NCBI GenBank assembly: GCA_037126765.1
Contig: JBBCBC010000012.1
Span: forward strand, 11,780,001-11,844,000
Origin: Stenogyne calaminthoides
Taxonomy: Eukaryota > Streptophyta > Magnoliopsida > Lamiales > Lamiaceae
Direction: 5' to 3'
Length of the DNA: 64,000 nucleotides
Part shown: positions 46,804 through 58,479 of the stretch, in pieces
How the letters are laid out: each line of letters begins with the position of its first letter
Numbering within the stretch: the stretch's first letter is position 1
The notes under the pieces: generated by a model
Databases searched by the model: none
The model's input: only the letters and a program-made list of their open reading frames with translations
Told to the model about the DNA's origin: nothing
Translations under genes and position numbers: made by a program

Positions 46804-47519
46804 AGACTAGCATGGAGATGGATCTTGGAGAATTAAGGGATATACATTACAATATCGGCTTACTCAATGTTAGCTGAGAAAATGAAGGGCAATGGAGACT
46901 TAGGTACGTTGTGGAAGAAAGTTTGGAGTGCTATTGTTCCGGCAAAGTTCAAATTTTGGCTTGGAGACCATTCCTACAGAGAGTTGCAACAAAGAAAAAT
47001 CTTGCAAAGAGGGGAGTATTTGTTGGCCAAAAGTTGTGCATCTTGTGTCAAAGCAATGAAGAAAATGAAAATCATCTTTTCGCCGAATGCACCTTTTTGT
47101 ACAAACTTTGGATAAAATTATGAGGATGGCTTGGAACAACTATGGTCAGTCACACTTCTTTATAGGCCAAGTTCAGCTTGTTGCACGGAGCAGCAAAACC
47201 TCGGAAAATCAAAGCAAAAGCATTGAATGCCATGTGGCTGGGATTGGTATGGGGGACATGTAAACACAAATATTCGATAATTTTCAATAGAACCACCCCC
47301 AATGTTGAGGAATGTTTTGATCTCTTTCGTGTTAGAGTTTGAAATTGGATTAGAATTAGAGGTAGCATGAGTTCTATTAAATGTGTTAACAATTGATTGA
47401 AGGCCCGATGATATGCTTAGAACAAATATAGGATCCGTTCGATTTGTAATAGTTGTACTCCTTGTATGGGTTAAGTACCCCTAGTACTTTATTGTTACTT
47501 TCAGAAAGAAAAAAAAAAC
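46804..47519 (+). mobile_element. 5'-truncated LINE, copy 2
   Basis: Same segment as 24644-25345 with the same 5' starting point (AGACTAGCATGGAGATGG). The zf-RVT region is better kept: A-x-F-K-F-W, then A-T-K-K-N-L-A-K-R-G-V-F-V-G, C-I-L-C, H-L-F-A-E-C, L-W. Frameshifts near 46965 and stops near 47122 inactivate it. It ends in a poly(A) run at 47507-47518, as expected for a LINE. Confidence 0.85.
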
Positions 47520-47897
47520 ATAAAGGACCAAAAATGTTATTAAATTCAATTGAGAAATATATGATAATCTATATTGGCAATATATTTTTATACGGGCCTG
47601 ATTCTATCCTATTTTTTTTCAAGCCCAAATGAGATGCAAAATTCCATTAATAGAATACATAGTGGCCCATCAAATATACCATTTAGTTAGGGTGCATAAT
47701 TCAGAGTTCAAACCCATCTAGGTCTAAAAAACTCATTGTTAGTGTTTTTCTCATTCTTTGCAAGAGCGTGTCTTGCAATTTCGTTGTTTCATCATTTCCT
47801 AATATCCTTTTCTTTCGAAATTTCTTCATTTCATTCTCATTAATCCACATACTCGTTTCTTTGCAGATATCCTTTTTACTCAAAATTTCAATTCGGG
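47520..47897 (+). repeat. diverged module X' promoter/leader
   Basis: Like 25368-25740: AAGCCCAAATGAGATGCAAA, CATCTAGGTCTA, TTTGCAGATATCC, CTCAAAATTTCAATTC. It is interrupted at 47897 by unrelated sequence. Confidence 0.6.
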
Positions 47898-48840
47898 GCA
47901 CTTACTATTAGGTGTCATTTATATAGGGTTCTTACTATAAGGTACCACACTTTTAAACACTTACTTTAAGGTCCAATTTTTAGGTAAAAAGACATAAATG
48001 CCCTTAAATGCACTAACAACAAAAAAATTGGCGGTTTGTTGCTAAATTATTTTGAAAACTTTCCAAGTTGGTGGTGTGACTTTTATGTGACACACCACTT
48101 TTTTTGGGATTTTAATTTCTCTCATCTAAAATTATTTCCAATAAATTCATTATTCTTGGGAGGCAACATTATTCATTTATTTGAAAAAAATATCAGATTT
48201 CTCTGGCTTCTCTCTCTTTTCTACACCCCACTACATGTTTCGGCATTGTTGACACATTTATATAAAAAATTGCAAACCTTAAAATAAATTACACTTATAT
48301 AAAAAATTTACACATTATTCAAACTATTTTGCACACCAGAAATTAAATTGCACACTCAGAATCAAAGTTTTGCAAATTTGTGAAATGAAATCAAAAAATT
48401 ACATCAATTAAAAGTTACATTTTGCACAATCGTAATAAAAAATTGCACCCACCTGTGAAAATTGCACCTTATAACTACAAAAATTACAAAAAAATACGTA
48501 AAAATCCCTTCCCTCCCTCTCTCTCTTGCTCACCATAATCATGTTCTCGCCGGCATACCACCAAGGCGTCCAACCCTTGCAGATTCTTGCCTAGATCTCT
48601 CTCACGCGATGGGGGCCATTTTCCACCACCACTCACGATTCTCTCTCTCACAATGAGCAAACCACCATTAGGCGGTTCACAACGGCGGCGAAGACTAACG
48701 CCTGCTGCCCTCCTTTTTCATTTGTTGGACGGTGGCTATTTTGTGCAAATCAAGCGGATGGATCTGCACAGATCTACCGAGATCCATCGCCATTTTTTTT
48801 TTTAGAAAATAAATGTATTAATTCAATGCCACAGAATCCC
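47898..48840. mobile_element. insertion of unknown type between X' and X copy 4
   Basis: Begins GGGGCACTTACTATTAGGTG with related words repeated inward (TTACTATAAGGTACC, TTACTTTAAGGTCC). It then has short C-rich frames near 48500-48780 and ends in a T run near 48803. It separates two halves that are joined in other copies, so it is probably a transposon, but no matching right end or target duplication was found. Confidence 0.35.
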
Positions 48841-50696
48841 ATATTTCACTTGGGCGGATAAACAAAAATAAATGCTAGCCCATAAATTATATATTTCACT
48901 TGGGCGGATAATTCAATTTTCAAATCCATCTAGGTCTAAGAAAGATAATGATTTTTTAATGGCCCAGTAAGTTATATAAATAGATCATTAGGGTTTTCCT
49001 CATTCATAATCGCTGTATGCCTTGCAACTCCGCCGTTTCTTCCTTTCAAAATCATTTCCTTTCAAATCTATTCATTTTTTTTATTCGTTCCTCTACTTCT
49101 TCTTCTTTCCGCAGATCTTTCTCTCTCAAAATTTCAATGCTTTACTCCCTTGAAGCTAAAACAAGTACAAGGAGTTGAATTGCCGGGATCTTGGTCGGAC
49201 AGATTAGGTGGGGATCAGATGGGTGCAGGTGGTTTATACATCCATGCCAGGACCCGAATGCAAAGTGAACCCAACAAGTATAGAAATCGACATAAATGGT
49301 CAATCAAAATTTTCAATTATTCTTTTATATGTTACTTAATTGGCTAACAAATATATTTTACAAGTTTCTAATTTTTTTTGTGTCCATTTTCAGGTTATTA
49401 GCTCTGAGATATGCTATGAAAAGATCCCAACTTATTATTGACATAGAAACGATGGAGAAAATTTTAGAGGTAACTTTTATGTATGTGAATAAATATAGAA
49501 TGTGTTACTTCATGCTTTTCCAGATTTATCAGTCTTTTTTAATGTAGGACTCATCACCAAAGTCAATGTAGTCAAACTTGCATCAATGTAATTATAAATA
49601 AATTTGTTGATTTTATAGTCTTTTATGGAACTTTAAAATTAAAACCTTAGATTATATTTTCTGGATTTAAAATTAATATATCTAAAACGAATAATATCAT
49701 TACATTTCCCATAGATCAATACATCAAGCATTTAACTGTATAATATGCCTTAACTACCAAAGTGGAGCAACATCTCATGTATGATATTGTCTCACACAAG
49801 ACTCCCTCTAGTATGTATATATATTCTTAATTGAACAAATTTACCATGATGTTTTGTTAAATGGTTTTTGGTGTTTATGTATTGCGTGTTGTTAAATAAA
49901 AACACCCAACTGAGCAATGGTGTAACATATTTATTGTAACGAGTAGAAATAACAAATTATTTTATTTATATTCTCTGTTAAATAGAGTAGATTAAATCTC
50001 TATATTAATGGCAACAACATATTTTTCTGGTAAAGCCTTATTTTTATGATTATTCTTTTGCTTTACTAGGTTAAGGCTTGTATATCCGGAAATGGAATGC
50101 AACAAAGAAGAAGTTTGATCAATTCGGCCCCACACAGATCGTTTGAACATCAGCACATCGTACCAATTCGCTTTGATCTAATCTCCCTACATTTTCTTGC
50201 ATCAATGTTTCTTAACGAACAGAATGTGCATCACTGGCTGTTTCTGAATGAACTTATAATCATGAAACCAGACTCTATAATCATATCTCTATTCCAGGCG
50301 TTCAGGGAAAGTAGTCGTTGATACTTGATAGACCTTTCTTCTCGATTGCTTCCTTGAGTTCAAAGGAGAATGATGGCGTTGAGTCCTTCGTTTGAGATTG
50401 GAAACCCTAATTTGGGGTGGGGGGTACGTGGTAGGGGCAATCTGGCGAATACTTGCATTGAGAAATAAGAGGAAAAATATTGGTCTTAGGCCCGTAACTT
50501 AGGGGTGGAGGCAAAAGGAGAAGCTTTCAAGGACACACACGAGTTGTATAAAATCATGCTAGAAGCTTTGGTTGAATTGATGATAGACATAATTAAAAAC
50601 CTACTAGAAAAGGTGAAGGTTCAGCTAAAAGTGAGAGATCCAGCGCAGAAGCCTCCTCGTTCATGAAGTTCATTTCGTTTCTGAGCGACTGAAACC
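48841..50696 (+). pseudogene. module X copy 4
   Basis: Very close to X copy 1 (15.8-17.6 kb): promoter with GGCCCA 48961, TATA 48972, TTAGGGTTT 48988; leader; exon 1 to about 49298; intron; exon 2 about 49395-49469; exon-like block from about 50069; tail to 50696. Here the later block stays open for 74 codons (M-Q-Q-R-R-S-L-I-N-S…). The left edge is missing; a short duplicated piece (ATTTCACTTGGGCGGATAA at 48844 and again at 48894) marks the break. Confidence 0.6.
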
Positions 50697-50752
50697 CAGT
50701 GGCGGAGGGAGTGGGGTACATGGGGTACAATTGTACGTACCCCTCTTAAACT
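50697..50752 (+). mobile_element. truncated hAT-type MITE
   Basis: Same left end (CAGTGGCGGAGGGAGTGG) at the same position as the complete MITE at 17619, but the right end is lost. The insertion therefore predates the duplication of the two X copies. Confidence 0.7.
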
Positions 50753-51189
50753 CATGCCCAGTCGTGGTATGAAAAGATCCCAACTTATTAATGAATTGGA
50801 AAAGATAGAGAAAGATTTACTATAGTGAAGACTCATAATATGGTATAGCCAGTCATGGTATTTCTAATTATATATATATGATTACAGTAAGTTGATTGTT
50901 AAAATGATATAAGAATATGTCTACTACTTAATATAGCATTTCATATTGATCATTAAGATGTGTCTTACCTAAGTTTCGAGTACTTTTGGCCCTCCAATAG
51001 TTAAAAAAAAATCAATAAAAACACTAATTTTTTTTTTAAAACCATTTTGAAACTGATATTTTCCGCTGTCTTGAACTGCTATATGTTTGTTACGTAGTTC
51101 TTGGACTTAAAATTTATTTTTGTCTCAATATTGCCGAAAAAATGTCCCAAATAATTAATGTGCACTAAAAATGAATTCGAGCTTCACAT
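50753..51189 (+). repeat. repeat related to 43.72-45.25 kb
   Basis: Shares GTATGAAAAGATC, GAGAAAGATTTAC and TAATATGGTATAGCCAGTCATG with 43.7-44.7 kb. No open frame. It is part of the older X' subfamily. Confidence 0.5.
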
Positions 51190-53071
51190 TCCGAAGACTT
51201 TAAGACACTTATACCAATTATATTAAATTGAAAACAATTATAGACACTTTGATTTTTGTCCCCCAAGAATTTTGGCTTTGAAATTAGTCCTCAAAGTTTA
51301 CAAAATTCGGTATTCTAGTCCCTTTACTGGCTAATAAAGGTAATTCATCAGCAATAGACATGTATTTTCAATTTTCCAAATAAAAATAAAAATGTGGCAT
51401 CAACGTGGAAGAAGATGATGATTCCTACCCAATTTTTTTTTAACACAAAAAACAAGTTCTTCACTTAGAATAAGGCATAATCTGTTCCAAATTTCACAAT
51501 TCCAAAAATCCTCCAACCGTGTTTAGGTTTTAAAAAGAAAATCTTTTAATCATCCCCCTTTTCCACATTGATGCTCTAATTTTCTTATTAATGAAATTGA
51601 AAATACATGATAGGTCATCTATTATCGGATTGATTCTCTTAGTTAGCCGGTAAAAAGACAAAAATGTTAATTTTGTAAACAGAGAAAACTAATTTCAAAG
51701 TCGAAATACTTAGGTGAAAAAAAAAAATGTTACAAGTTAAATGATAAAAACATATTTACCCTTTATATTATATCCAAATTCTATGTATAATTTTAAAATT
51801 AATTTATAATTTCAGAATTCATTAGATTATATATAATCTACTTTTTAATTTAATTTTCCAAAATAATGGAATTCGTTCAAAACTTAATGGTTTGGGACAA
51901 AATTTGGAAAAAAAAAAATCATTAGTACTAAAAGTGTTTTTGAAAAATTCATATGCTATCCAGAAATTTTAATATTCAAAACGGGGCATGGGTCAAGAGC
52001 ACCAGGCCGAAGTGATACCCAGATACACCTAGCCCCACTATGAGGCACAAGGCGGCCAAAACAACATGGGTCAGGGCGGATCGGATTAAAATTGTCTTCC
52101 CTAAACAAAAATTGGGTTTGAAAACACGAAAGATAAATTTAATAATTACTTAAATAATATAAAAAACATCAAATCTTAAAAAGAAATTCAAGAAAACAAT
52201 TTATCAATTACAATGAAAGAAAAATATTGAGGATGAATTTGGTGATGATTTAAAATGAATTAATTGCATTTGAGTCCTATAAGAGTCCTGCCTCACGAAA
52301 TTGTTTATTTTTTTCATCAATTTTGGTCTCATAAGAATTTCCTATTCAAAACTAAAATGCACTCGCCGTTAGGAATTTCAAGAAATTAATTATTTTGAGC
52401 AATTTGTGCTACATAGAAATTTTGGTATTCTCGTCAACTAACATATTTCATCGATAGTTAATGTTTGGGATCGAAATTGAATAAAACCACTACTTTCTTT
52501 AACATAGGTATCAAAAGTGTTTTTAAAAATTCATGTGGAACCAATATTGCAATTTACTCGATTTAAATCTTAGTCCTAACATCTCAAATGTGAGGAATTC
52601 TACTAGAATTGACGATAAGATGACAAAATGAATAAATATGCGAGTGACAGCCGCTTAAAGTGAAATATCAAATAAATGAAAGTGAAAGAATAGATTATAC
52701 TAACCAGAATATTATTTTAAAAAGAAAATCCTAGAGGCATAAGACTACATGACATACCAGAGACCGGTGCCCCGATAAAAATCTTGCTAAGACAAAATCC
52801 TTAGTCAAGGAAAAGAGAACTCCTCTATTACAACAAATTAAAACTAAAAGAAGGATAGAAGTTTGTATATTAAATCCTTTTGAATGAAAGGTAAAAAGAT
52901 TAGATTACCAAAATGACAAAAAAGGAAAATTATCCCATAATTCAAAGGATTAAAGCAAAACAATTTGAAATGAGGCCTATTAGTTTCTAATAACAAGAAA
53001 AAATAATTTCAATCCTAAATAAAATGCAAATATTTTTAAATAAGAATACGTACTGATCACGTTAATTGTAG
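51190..53071 (+). repeat. duplicated non-coding block C, upstream of tRNA-Cys
   Basis: Closest relative of block A (17.82-20.29 kb). It lacks the MULE (single TAGAAATTT at 52414-52422). No gene. Confidence 0.8.
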
Positions 53072-53143
53072 GGGTCTATAGCTTAGCGGTAGAGCAATTG
53101 ATTGCAGATCAATAGGTCATTGTTTCGAACTCGGTTGGGCACT
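53072..53143 (+). tRNA. trnC: tRNA-Cys(GCA)-like, degenerate
   Basis: Same changes as the copy at 20295 (GTTTCGAACTC B box, GCTTAG D arm). In addition the D loop has GCGG for GTGG, and the acceptor 3' side has GGGCAC, adding a mismatch. Likely a pseudogene. It shares its T-arm changes with the 20.3-kb copy, so those two are sisters. Confidence 0.7.
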
Positions 53144-53330
53144 TAGCTTAATATTTTTTTCACTTTGCTATTGTAAAAGCAGTTACAAGACAATGCCTTG
53201 TACTGTTTCTTTTTTTTTGCTAATCTCTTTCTCTTTCCAAATCTCTTCTATTTTACTCATTCATCCACTTCTTTTCTTTGCAGAATCTACTCTCTCAAAA
53301 TTTCATGTATGTATTTGGGCGATTTGAGAC
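53144..53330 (+). repeat. single leader repeat after tRNA-Cys (block C)
   Basis: One unit of the repeat present three times in block A, ending GGGCGATTTGAGACTAAA. Confidence 0.75.
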
Positions 53331-55326
53331 TAAATTTATAAATTTTGAATACATACGAAACTAAATACGAAAAGTGAATAACTGTTTGTTTTGGGTACTG
53401 CTAATATTCACAAGAGGATATTAACACTAGCTATAATGTTCATTGACTTTTAATGTAAAAATATATAATAATTACATAAAAATATAAAAGTAAATTAAAA
53501 GAAACCCACACCCTATCCCCACCTTTTGCGAATCCCCAAACCGCTCCCAGCCTCAACCCCTTCCCCTCAATTAGGTCGAAGGGAAAATGATTTGAAGATG
53601 AATTTGGTAAAAATTATAACCTTAGACCTAATACCTTCATATTTGAGGATATTTCTGCTAGATTGACTGTAAAATGACGAAATGACCAAATATGCGAGTA
53701 AGAGCCGCTAAAAGTGGAATATACCAATTTAAGGTGAAAAATAAAATAACATAAAGGACTAAAATTGTTATTAACATTTGAGAAATATATAATAACCTAT
53801 ATTGGCAAAATATTTTGATATGGGACCCGATTCTATTCTAAGTTTTTTCAAGCCCAAGTGAGATGTAAGATTTCATAAATAGGAATACATTTTAAAAATT
53901 TCATCTCTAATCTCTTTCCAGATAATAGTGGGAAGCTTCTTGCCGGATAGTCAGAAGGAGGACCCATCGTCATATTTTGGCAAGTTCAGTCCCTTTTGTT
54001 GAACAAAAAGTGGAGGCAAAGGGAGAAGCTTTCAAGGACACATACGATCCTTTTTTGACTAATTTTTTGTCACATAGGAGTTTATATTTTTTATTAGAAA
54101 AAGCAAAATAAACAGAATATCACCCCCAGAGCATAAGATATGCCCTAGAAGATGATTCAAGATATAGCACCCAAAGCGTACAGATGGGAAGAAGACCTTC
54201 TAACAAAATCTAGTGTTTCTCTTTATTATCTATTAAACATAAATTTGGTTCTGACAGAGTTAAGACGAAGGAAAAACTGAAATACATAATATATTAAAAT
54301 AGGAACTCCTCGTAACGAGGCCACAGAGAATAATCTCTGCCACAAGCCGAAGCTGCTATAATTCTATGATCAAAATATAATTCTGACTTCTAGAGAAATT
54401 TTACTTAAATAGACTCCAACCTAAACCCCTAACTTATGCCCTAAGAAATAAAGCCCACGGGCCATTTATTTTTTATTCTAGACTTAATTAAAAGACTCAA
54501 CTTAAATTAAAAGCCCAATAACAATAATAAAAAAAAAGCTAATTGAAGGAGAGGCGTATGAGGTTCTCCCACCACGGCCTAATTAATATAGTAGCATGTC
54601 TTGAGCCGATAGTAGGATGAAATACATATTCCTGAGATAGGTTCAGTCAAATAGGTAACTACTGGGCCCAAATTTGTAATAAAAGGACAACATTAATTTG
54701 AACATAGGTATCACAAATGTTTTCAAGATATTCTTGTATGCCAGTATTGCTATTTACCTGTTTTAAAACATTAGTCATATATAACATCTTGAATGTGAGG
54801 ATTTCAAACTACATTAATAGATTGTAAGATGACAAAATGAATAAATATGCGAGTGATAGCCGCTGAAAAGTGAAAGTAAAAGTTAAATATCCTAATACCA
54901 AAAGAACAAATAAAACGAAAATATCACATAATTCAAAAATATGGCAATCTACATATTTTCTACACCTCTTTCATTACTCCATCCGCCTGCAACAAACACC
55001 CCCTGTTCCAATCCCGACGTTACCGAGCCTCACAGCCGCCAAGCCGCCCCACAACCATTCACTGCAACAGCCCACACCCCCCTAAAGCTATTTTTTATGT
55101 GCAATTTTTTTCCCTCATTCTCTTTCTTTCCTTTTCTTTTTTCCAGACCCGTTTTCTTTTTTAAATAGTGATGAAATTTCAAAAAAAACAAAAATTCAAA
55201 AACCTGTTTACTTTCGAAATTTTTGGCCGAAATCTAGTTTTTTTTTTTTTTCAAAATTTTTTATCTTTTTCTAACAGGGTTGAAGAAATCCATTATTTTT
55301 CTCTTCTTTTTTTTTCCAAAAATATC
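53331..55326 (+). repeat. duplicated block C, downstream part
   Basis: Matches 20.97-22.13 and 23.73-24.29 kb. It contains about 190 bp (53755-53995) resembling the X' start plus a short unique piece, and about 130 bp (about 54172-54330) missing from block A. The empty site of the solo LTR is at 54900-54904. It is cut by a Copia LTR at 55327. Confidence 0.75.
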
Positions 55327-55500
55327 TATTAGAGATAAAGAATAGACATTAGTCTTTATCCAATGTATTTATATATTTTATATTCTTTCCATGTAAATCT
55401 CCTTGTATCTTGGGAAAGTTGTTGTATTCCTGTAATCGGTCTATTAATAATAGATTTCTCCAATCACCAATTCAACGGTGATATTCTAATCATCTTGACA
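55327..55500 (+). repeat. 5' LTR of the short-LTR Copia element
   Basis: Runs from TATTAGAGATAAAG (TG changed to TA) to ATCATCTTGACA. It contains TTTATATATTTTA as a candidate TATA region. A primer site follows: ACGTATCAAAGC resembles TGGTATCAGAGC for initiator tRNA-Met. Confidence 0.75.
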
Positions 55501-55827
55501 CGTATCAAAGCTAAAAAGATCTTAAACCCTATCTCCAATTTTTTTTTTTCTCACGGATTTCGCCACTCCGACGATCCTTTCTTCTTCCATTAATCTTCTT
55601 CCATCAATTCTACCAATCATTCGATCTATTTACTGTTCATCTTGCATGAACTTTAGTCTTGCCACCGCATACAAGTTGCTTGTTGCCCTCCTCCGGCTTA
55701 AATTGACTGTTCTGAATCAGATTCATCGATCCATCCAGCCCATTTAGAAGAGACGGACCACCTGACGGCGCCCCCAAACCAGTGACGCTGCCCTCCTCTT
55801 GTGCAACCTTCGATCGTCTCTCTCAAC

Positions 55828-56730
55828 ATGGCCAATCCTCCCACCGATTCCTTCCCATCACCGCCATGATCAACATGGTTGCTGGAATCAAATTAGGCGC
55901 CTCGAATTACCTTCCATGGCGTCGCCAAATTGAGCATATGGCGAAAGTGTTTTGACCTGCTCGGCTACTTGGACGGATCGCCGCCTCTCCTCCGGGCGCA
56001 TCACCTCCGCTGAGGGCGTGAGCCGCCCAATCCAAATTATCCGCCCGAAAAATTAAGGACCGCAAGCTCCTTAGCGTCGTCTACACATCGCTATCCGAAG
56101 ACGCCGCCTCGTTTCGAATCCACCACATCGTGCGATATGTGGTCTACTCGAGGGCGTTTATTCCTCCGCAACTCGCCAAAGATCAACTCATGAGAATTAC
56201 TCTTTTCTTCGCTTGGTGATTCTCCGCTTGAAGAGTATGGTAAGAAATTTAAGTCGTTATGTGATCAATTGCATGCTATTGGTTGTCCCGTTATTGAATC
56301 GATAAGAGTCATTGGTTTTTGCGTGGATTGGGTGTCCAATTTGCAAGCTTTGGATACTCGAATGGCATTTACTCCTATTCCGGCGTTGCGATTTGTTGAG
56401 CCAAGCCAAACAAGATGAGTCCATGCTTCGTGCTATGGAAAATTCTCCTCCACAGTCGCATTCACGGCCGATCGTTCCTCGGGCCGTGGTCGTGGCCGCT
56501 CATCTTCATCGGTGGCAACTCCCTGTGGACAAAGTAGGTTCACCGGATTTGGGCAAAGAATCGCGGTTCTCGGCAATCGTGGAAATTTTTTCCGCAACCG
56601 TGGGAAGACGGCAACTCGCTTCACCAATGGTTTTTCCGGTTCTACATTAATGGGGGCGCCGAATCCTCGTTGTCGATATGTCGGGGGGAGCATTATGCGG
56701 ATAAGTGTCCTCTTTCTCAATGCTCGCTAA
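55828..56730 (+). pseudogene. Copia gag (short-LTR element)
   Basis: The ATG at 55828 starts M-A-N-P-P. A gag core follows (K-L-G-A-S-N-Y-L-P-W-R-R-Q-I), then a D-Q-L-H-A-I-G segment near 56265. A CCHC zinc knuckle at about 56671-56712 (C…C-x4-H-Y-A-D-K-C) is split by a 1-bp deletion. Many small indels and stops. It formed the capsid in the ancestor and is not functional now. Confidence 0.8.
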
Positions 56731-56799
56731 CCCGTCTCTTCAAAGACACTTAGCCCGCATTCACATCCTCCCGCAATGTGTCGACTACGCCCCGATTGG

Positions 56800-57960
56800 T
56801 ATCTTGATTCGGTGCCTCTCTTCACATGATTTAATCGACCATCGCATTTGACACTTACGAGCCTTATTCGGTAATGGGTCACTCATTGTTGGTAATGGCA
56901 ATGCTTTGAATATTTCTCATATTGGTTCTAGTAAATTGTCTGCAGATGTGCAATTGCTGGATGTTTTAGTGGTTCCTCATATCACTAAAAATTTGTTATC
57001 TATCAGTAAACTAACATCCGATTTTCCGGTCGATGTGATTTTCTCTGATAAGTTCTTTGCCATTCAGAACCGAGTGACAAAGCGAATCCTGGCACAAGGA
57101 AGGTGTGATAAAGGCTTATATTTGCTTGATCGAGGGATTCCGGCTTTGGTTCTTTCTTTCGTCGAATAAAGAATTGAAGGCTAGTTTCGCTTTTATGGCA
57201 TTTACGCCCGGGGCATGTCCCACATTCTATTATTTCTTTCTTGAACAAACTTGGTCATTTATCCGTTACATCCGCTTTTACCAATCCGAAGTGTTCCGCT
57301 TTTCTTGTCAATTGGCCAAGAGCAAGAGATTATCTTTTCAGTTGAATGAGAAACGTGCTGATTGTGTTTTGGATTTAATTCATTGTGATTTATGGGGTCC
57401 TGCACCTGTTTCTACCGCTGATGGTTTCCGCTATTATGTTGCATTTATTGATGATTATTCTCGATTTTGCTGGATTTATCCGTTGCGTGCTAAGTCTGAA
57501 TTCTACGATATTTTGGTTCAGTTTCATATCTTTGTCTGCAATCAATTTGATCGTAAAATCAAGGTGTTTCAAAAGTGATGGGGAACCGAGTTTGTTAATG
57601 CTAAAGTCCGAATTTTATGAATCTTAATGGCATACTTCATCGTTTGTCTTGTCCTTACACTCCGCAAATGTAATGGCCGAGCCGAGCGTAAGCATCGCCA
57701 CATTTCAAATCGGGTGCATCCATGCTATTTCATGCCCATGCACCTGTTTCTCTCGGTTTGAGGCATTTAACAAATGTTTTTGTGATCAACCGCTTCCTAC
57801 CCCGCTTTGCAAAATTCATCACCTTTTGAGTTCTTTATTCGGTTATGCTCCTAATTATGCAAACTTCAAGCCTTTTTGGGTGTCGGGTATTTCCATACCT
57901 TCGAGATTATCTTTGATAACAAAATGTCGAGCCTCGTAGTCGTCCCGTGTATTTTTCTCG
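56800..57960 (+). pseudogene. Copia protease and integrase region
   Basis: A protease D-S-G-A-like motif at about 56806 is damaged. A clean 88-codon stretch (56906-57169) covers the end of protease and GAG_pre-integrase (L-L-S-I-S-K-L-T; L-Y-L-L-D). The integrase core reads H-C-D-L-W-G-P-A-P then Y-Y-V-A-F-I-D-D-Y-S-R-F-C-W-I-Y-P-L at about 57382-57486, with the catalytic D residues visible. Frames break at about 57170-57340 and 57575-57620. Confidence 0.85.
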
Positions 57961-58479
57961 GGTTATAGTAGCATTTACAAGGGATTTAGATGTTTTGATC
58001 TGTCTCTTCTCCGGACCTTCATTTTTCTCGCCATGCTCAATTTGATGAGTTTTCTTTTCACTTTTCCCGAGCCGTCACATCCTCGGTCTCGAGAATTGGA
58101 CATTACCACCTTCTTGGATGCCTCGGGCGGCAACTCATCCTTCCAGCGGCTCGGCCTGACCTTTTCTTTTCCTCGGCCTCCACAAGAATGTGCATCGCTT
58201 CTCGCCCGCGTCCTTGATGAAACCTTCACCGCATAGGCGATCCAAATCAGCCCGCTCGACCAAGTGCATGCCCTTTTGACTTTCGACGGCCGCATCCGTG
58301 CGGCGAAGCTCCCCGCGCCTCATCAGCGGCATGCGTAGCGGCCTCCGCCGATCCATTGCCTGCAGCGAAGACACCTCCTGCTCCTCCGCCGGGTTCCCGC
58401 CACACCCGATGGTCACATGGGCTCGGGCGGCATTTTCAAAACCCGCTACCCTCTTGACTTAGCTTCCGCGCCTTATTAT

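Noticed and set aside
54870..55168. Pro/His-rich frames around CCAATCCCGACGTTACC
   Set aside because: The related copy at 23.9-24.1 kb differs by indels that change the frame, and the solo LTR splits that copy; no conserved protein.
57390..58416. Minus-strand frames across the Copia integrase to RT region
   Set aside because: Shadows of the plus-strand pol sequence, where integrase and RT motifs are clear.
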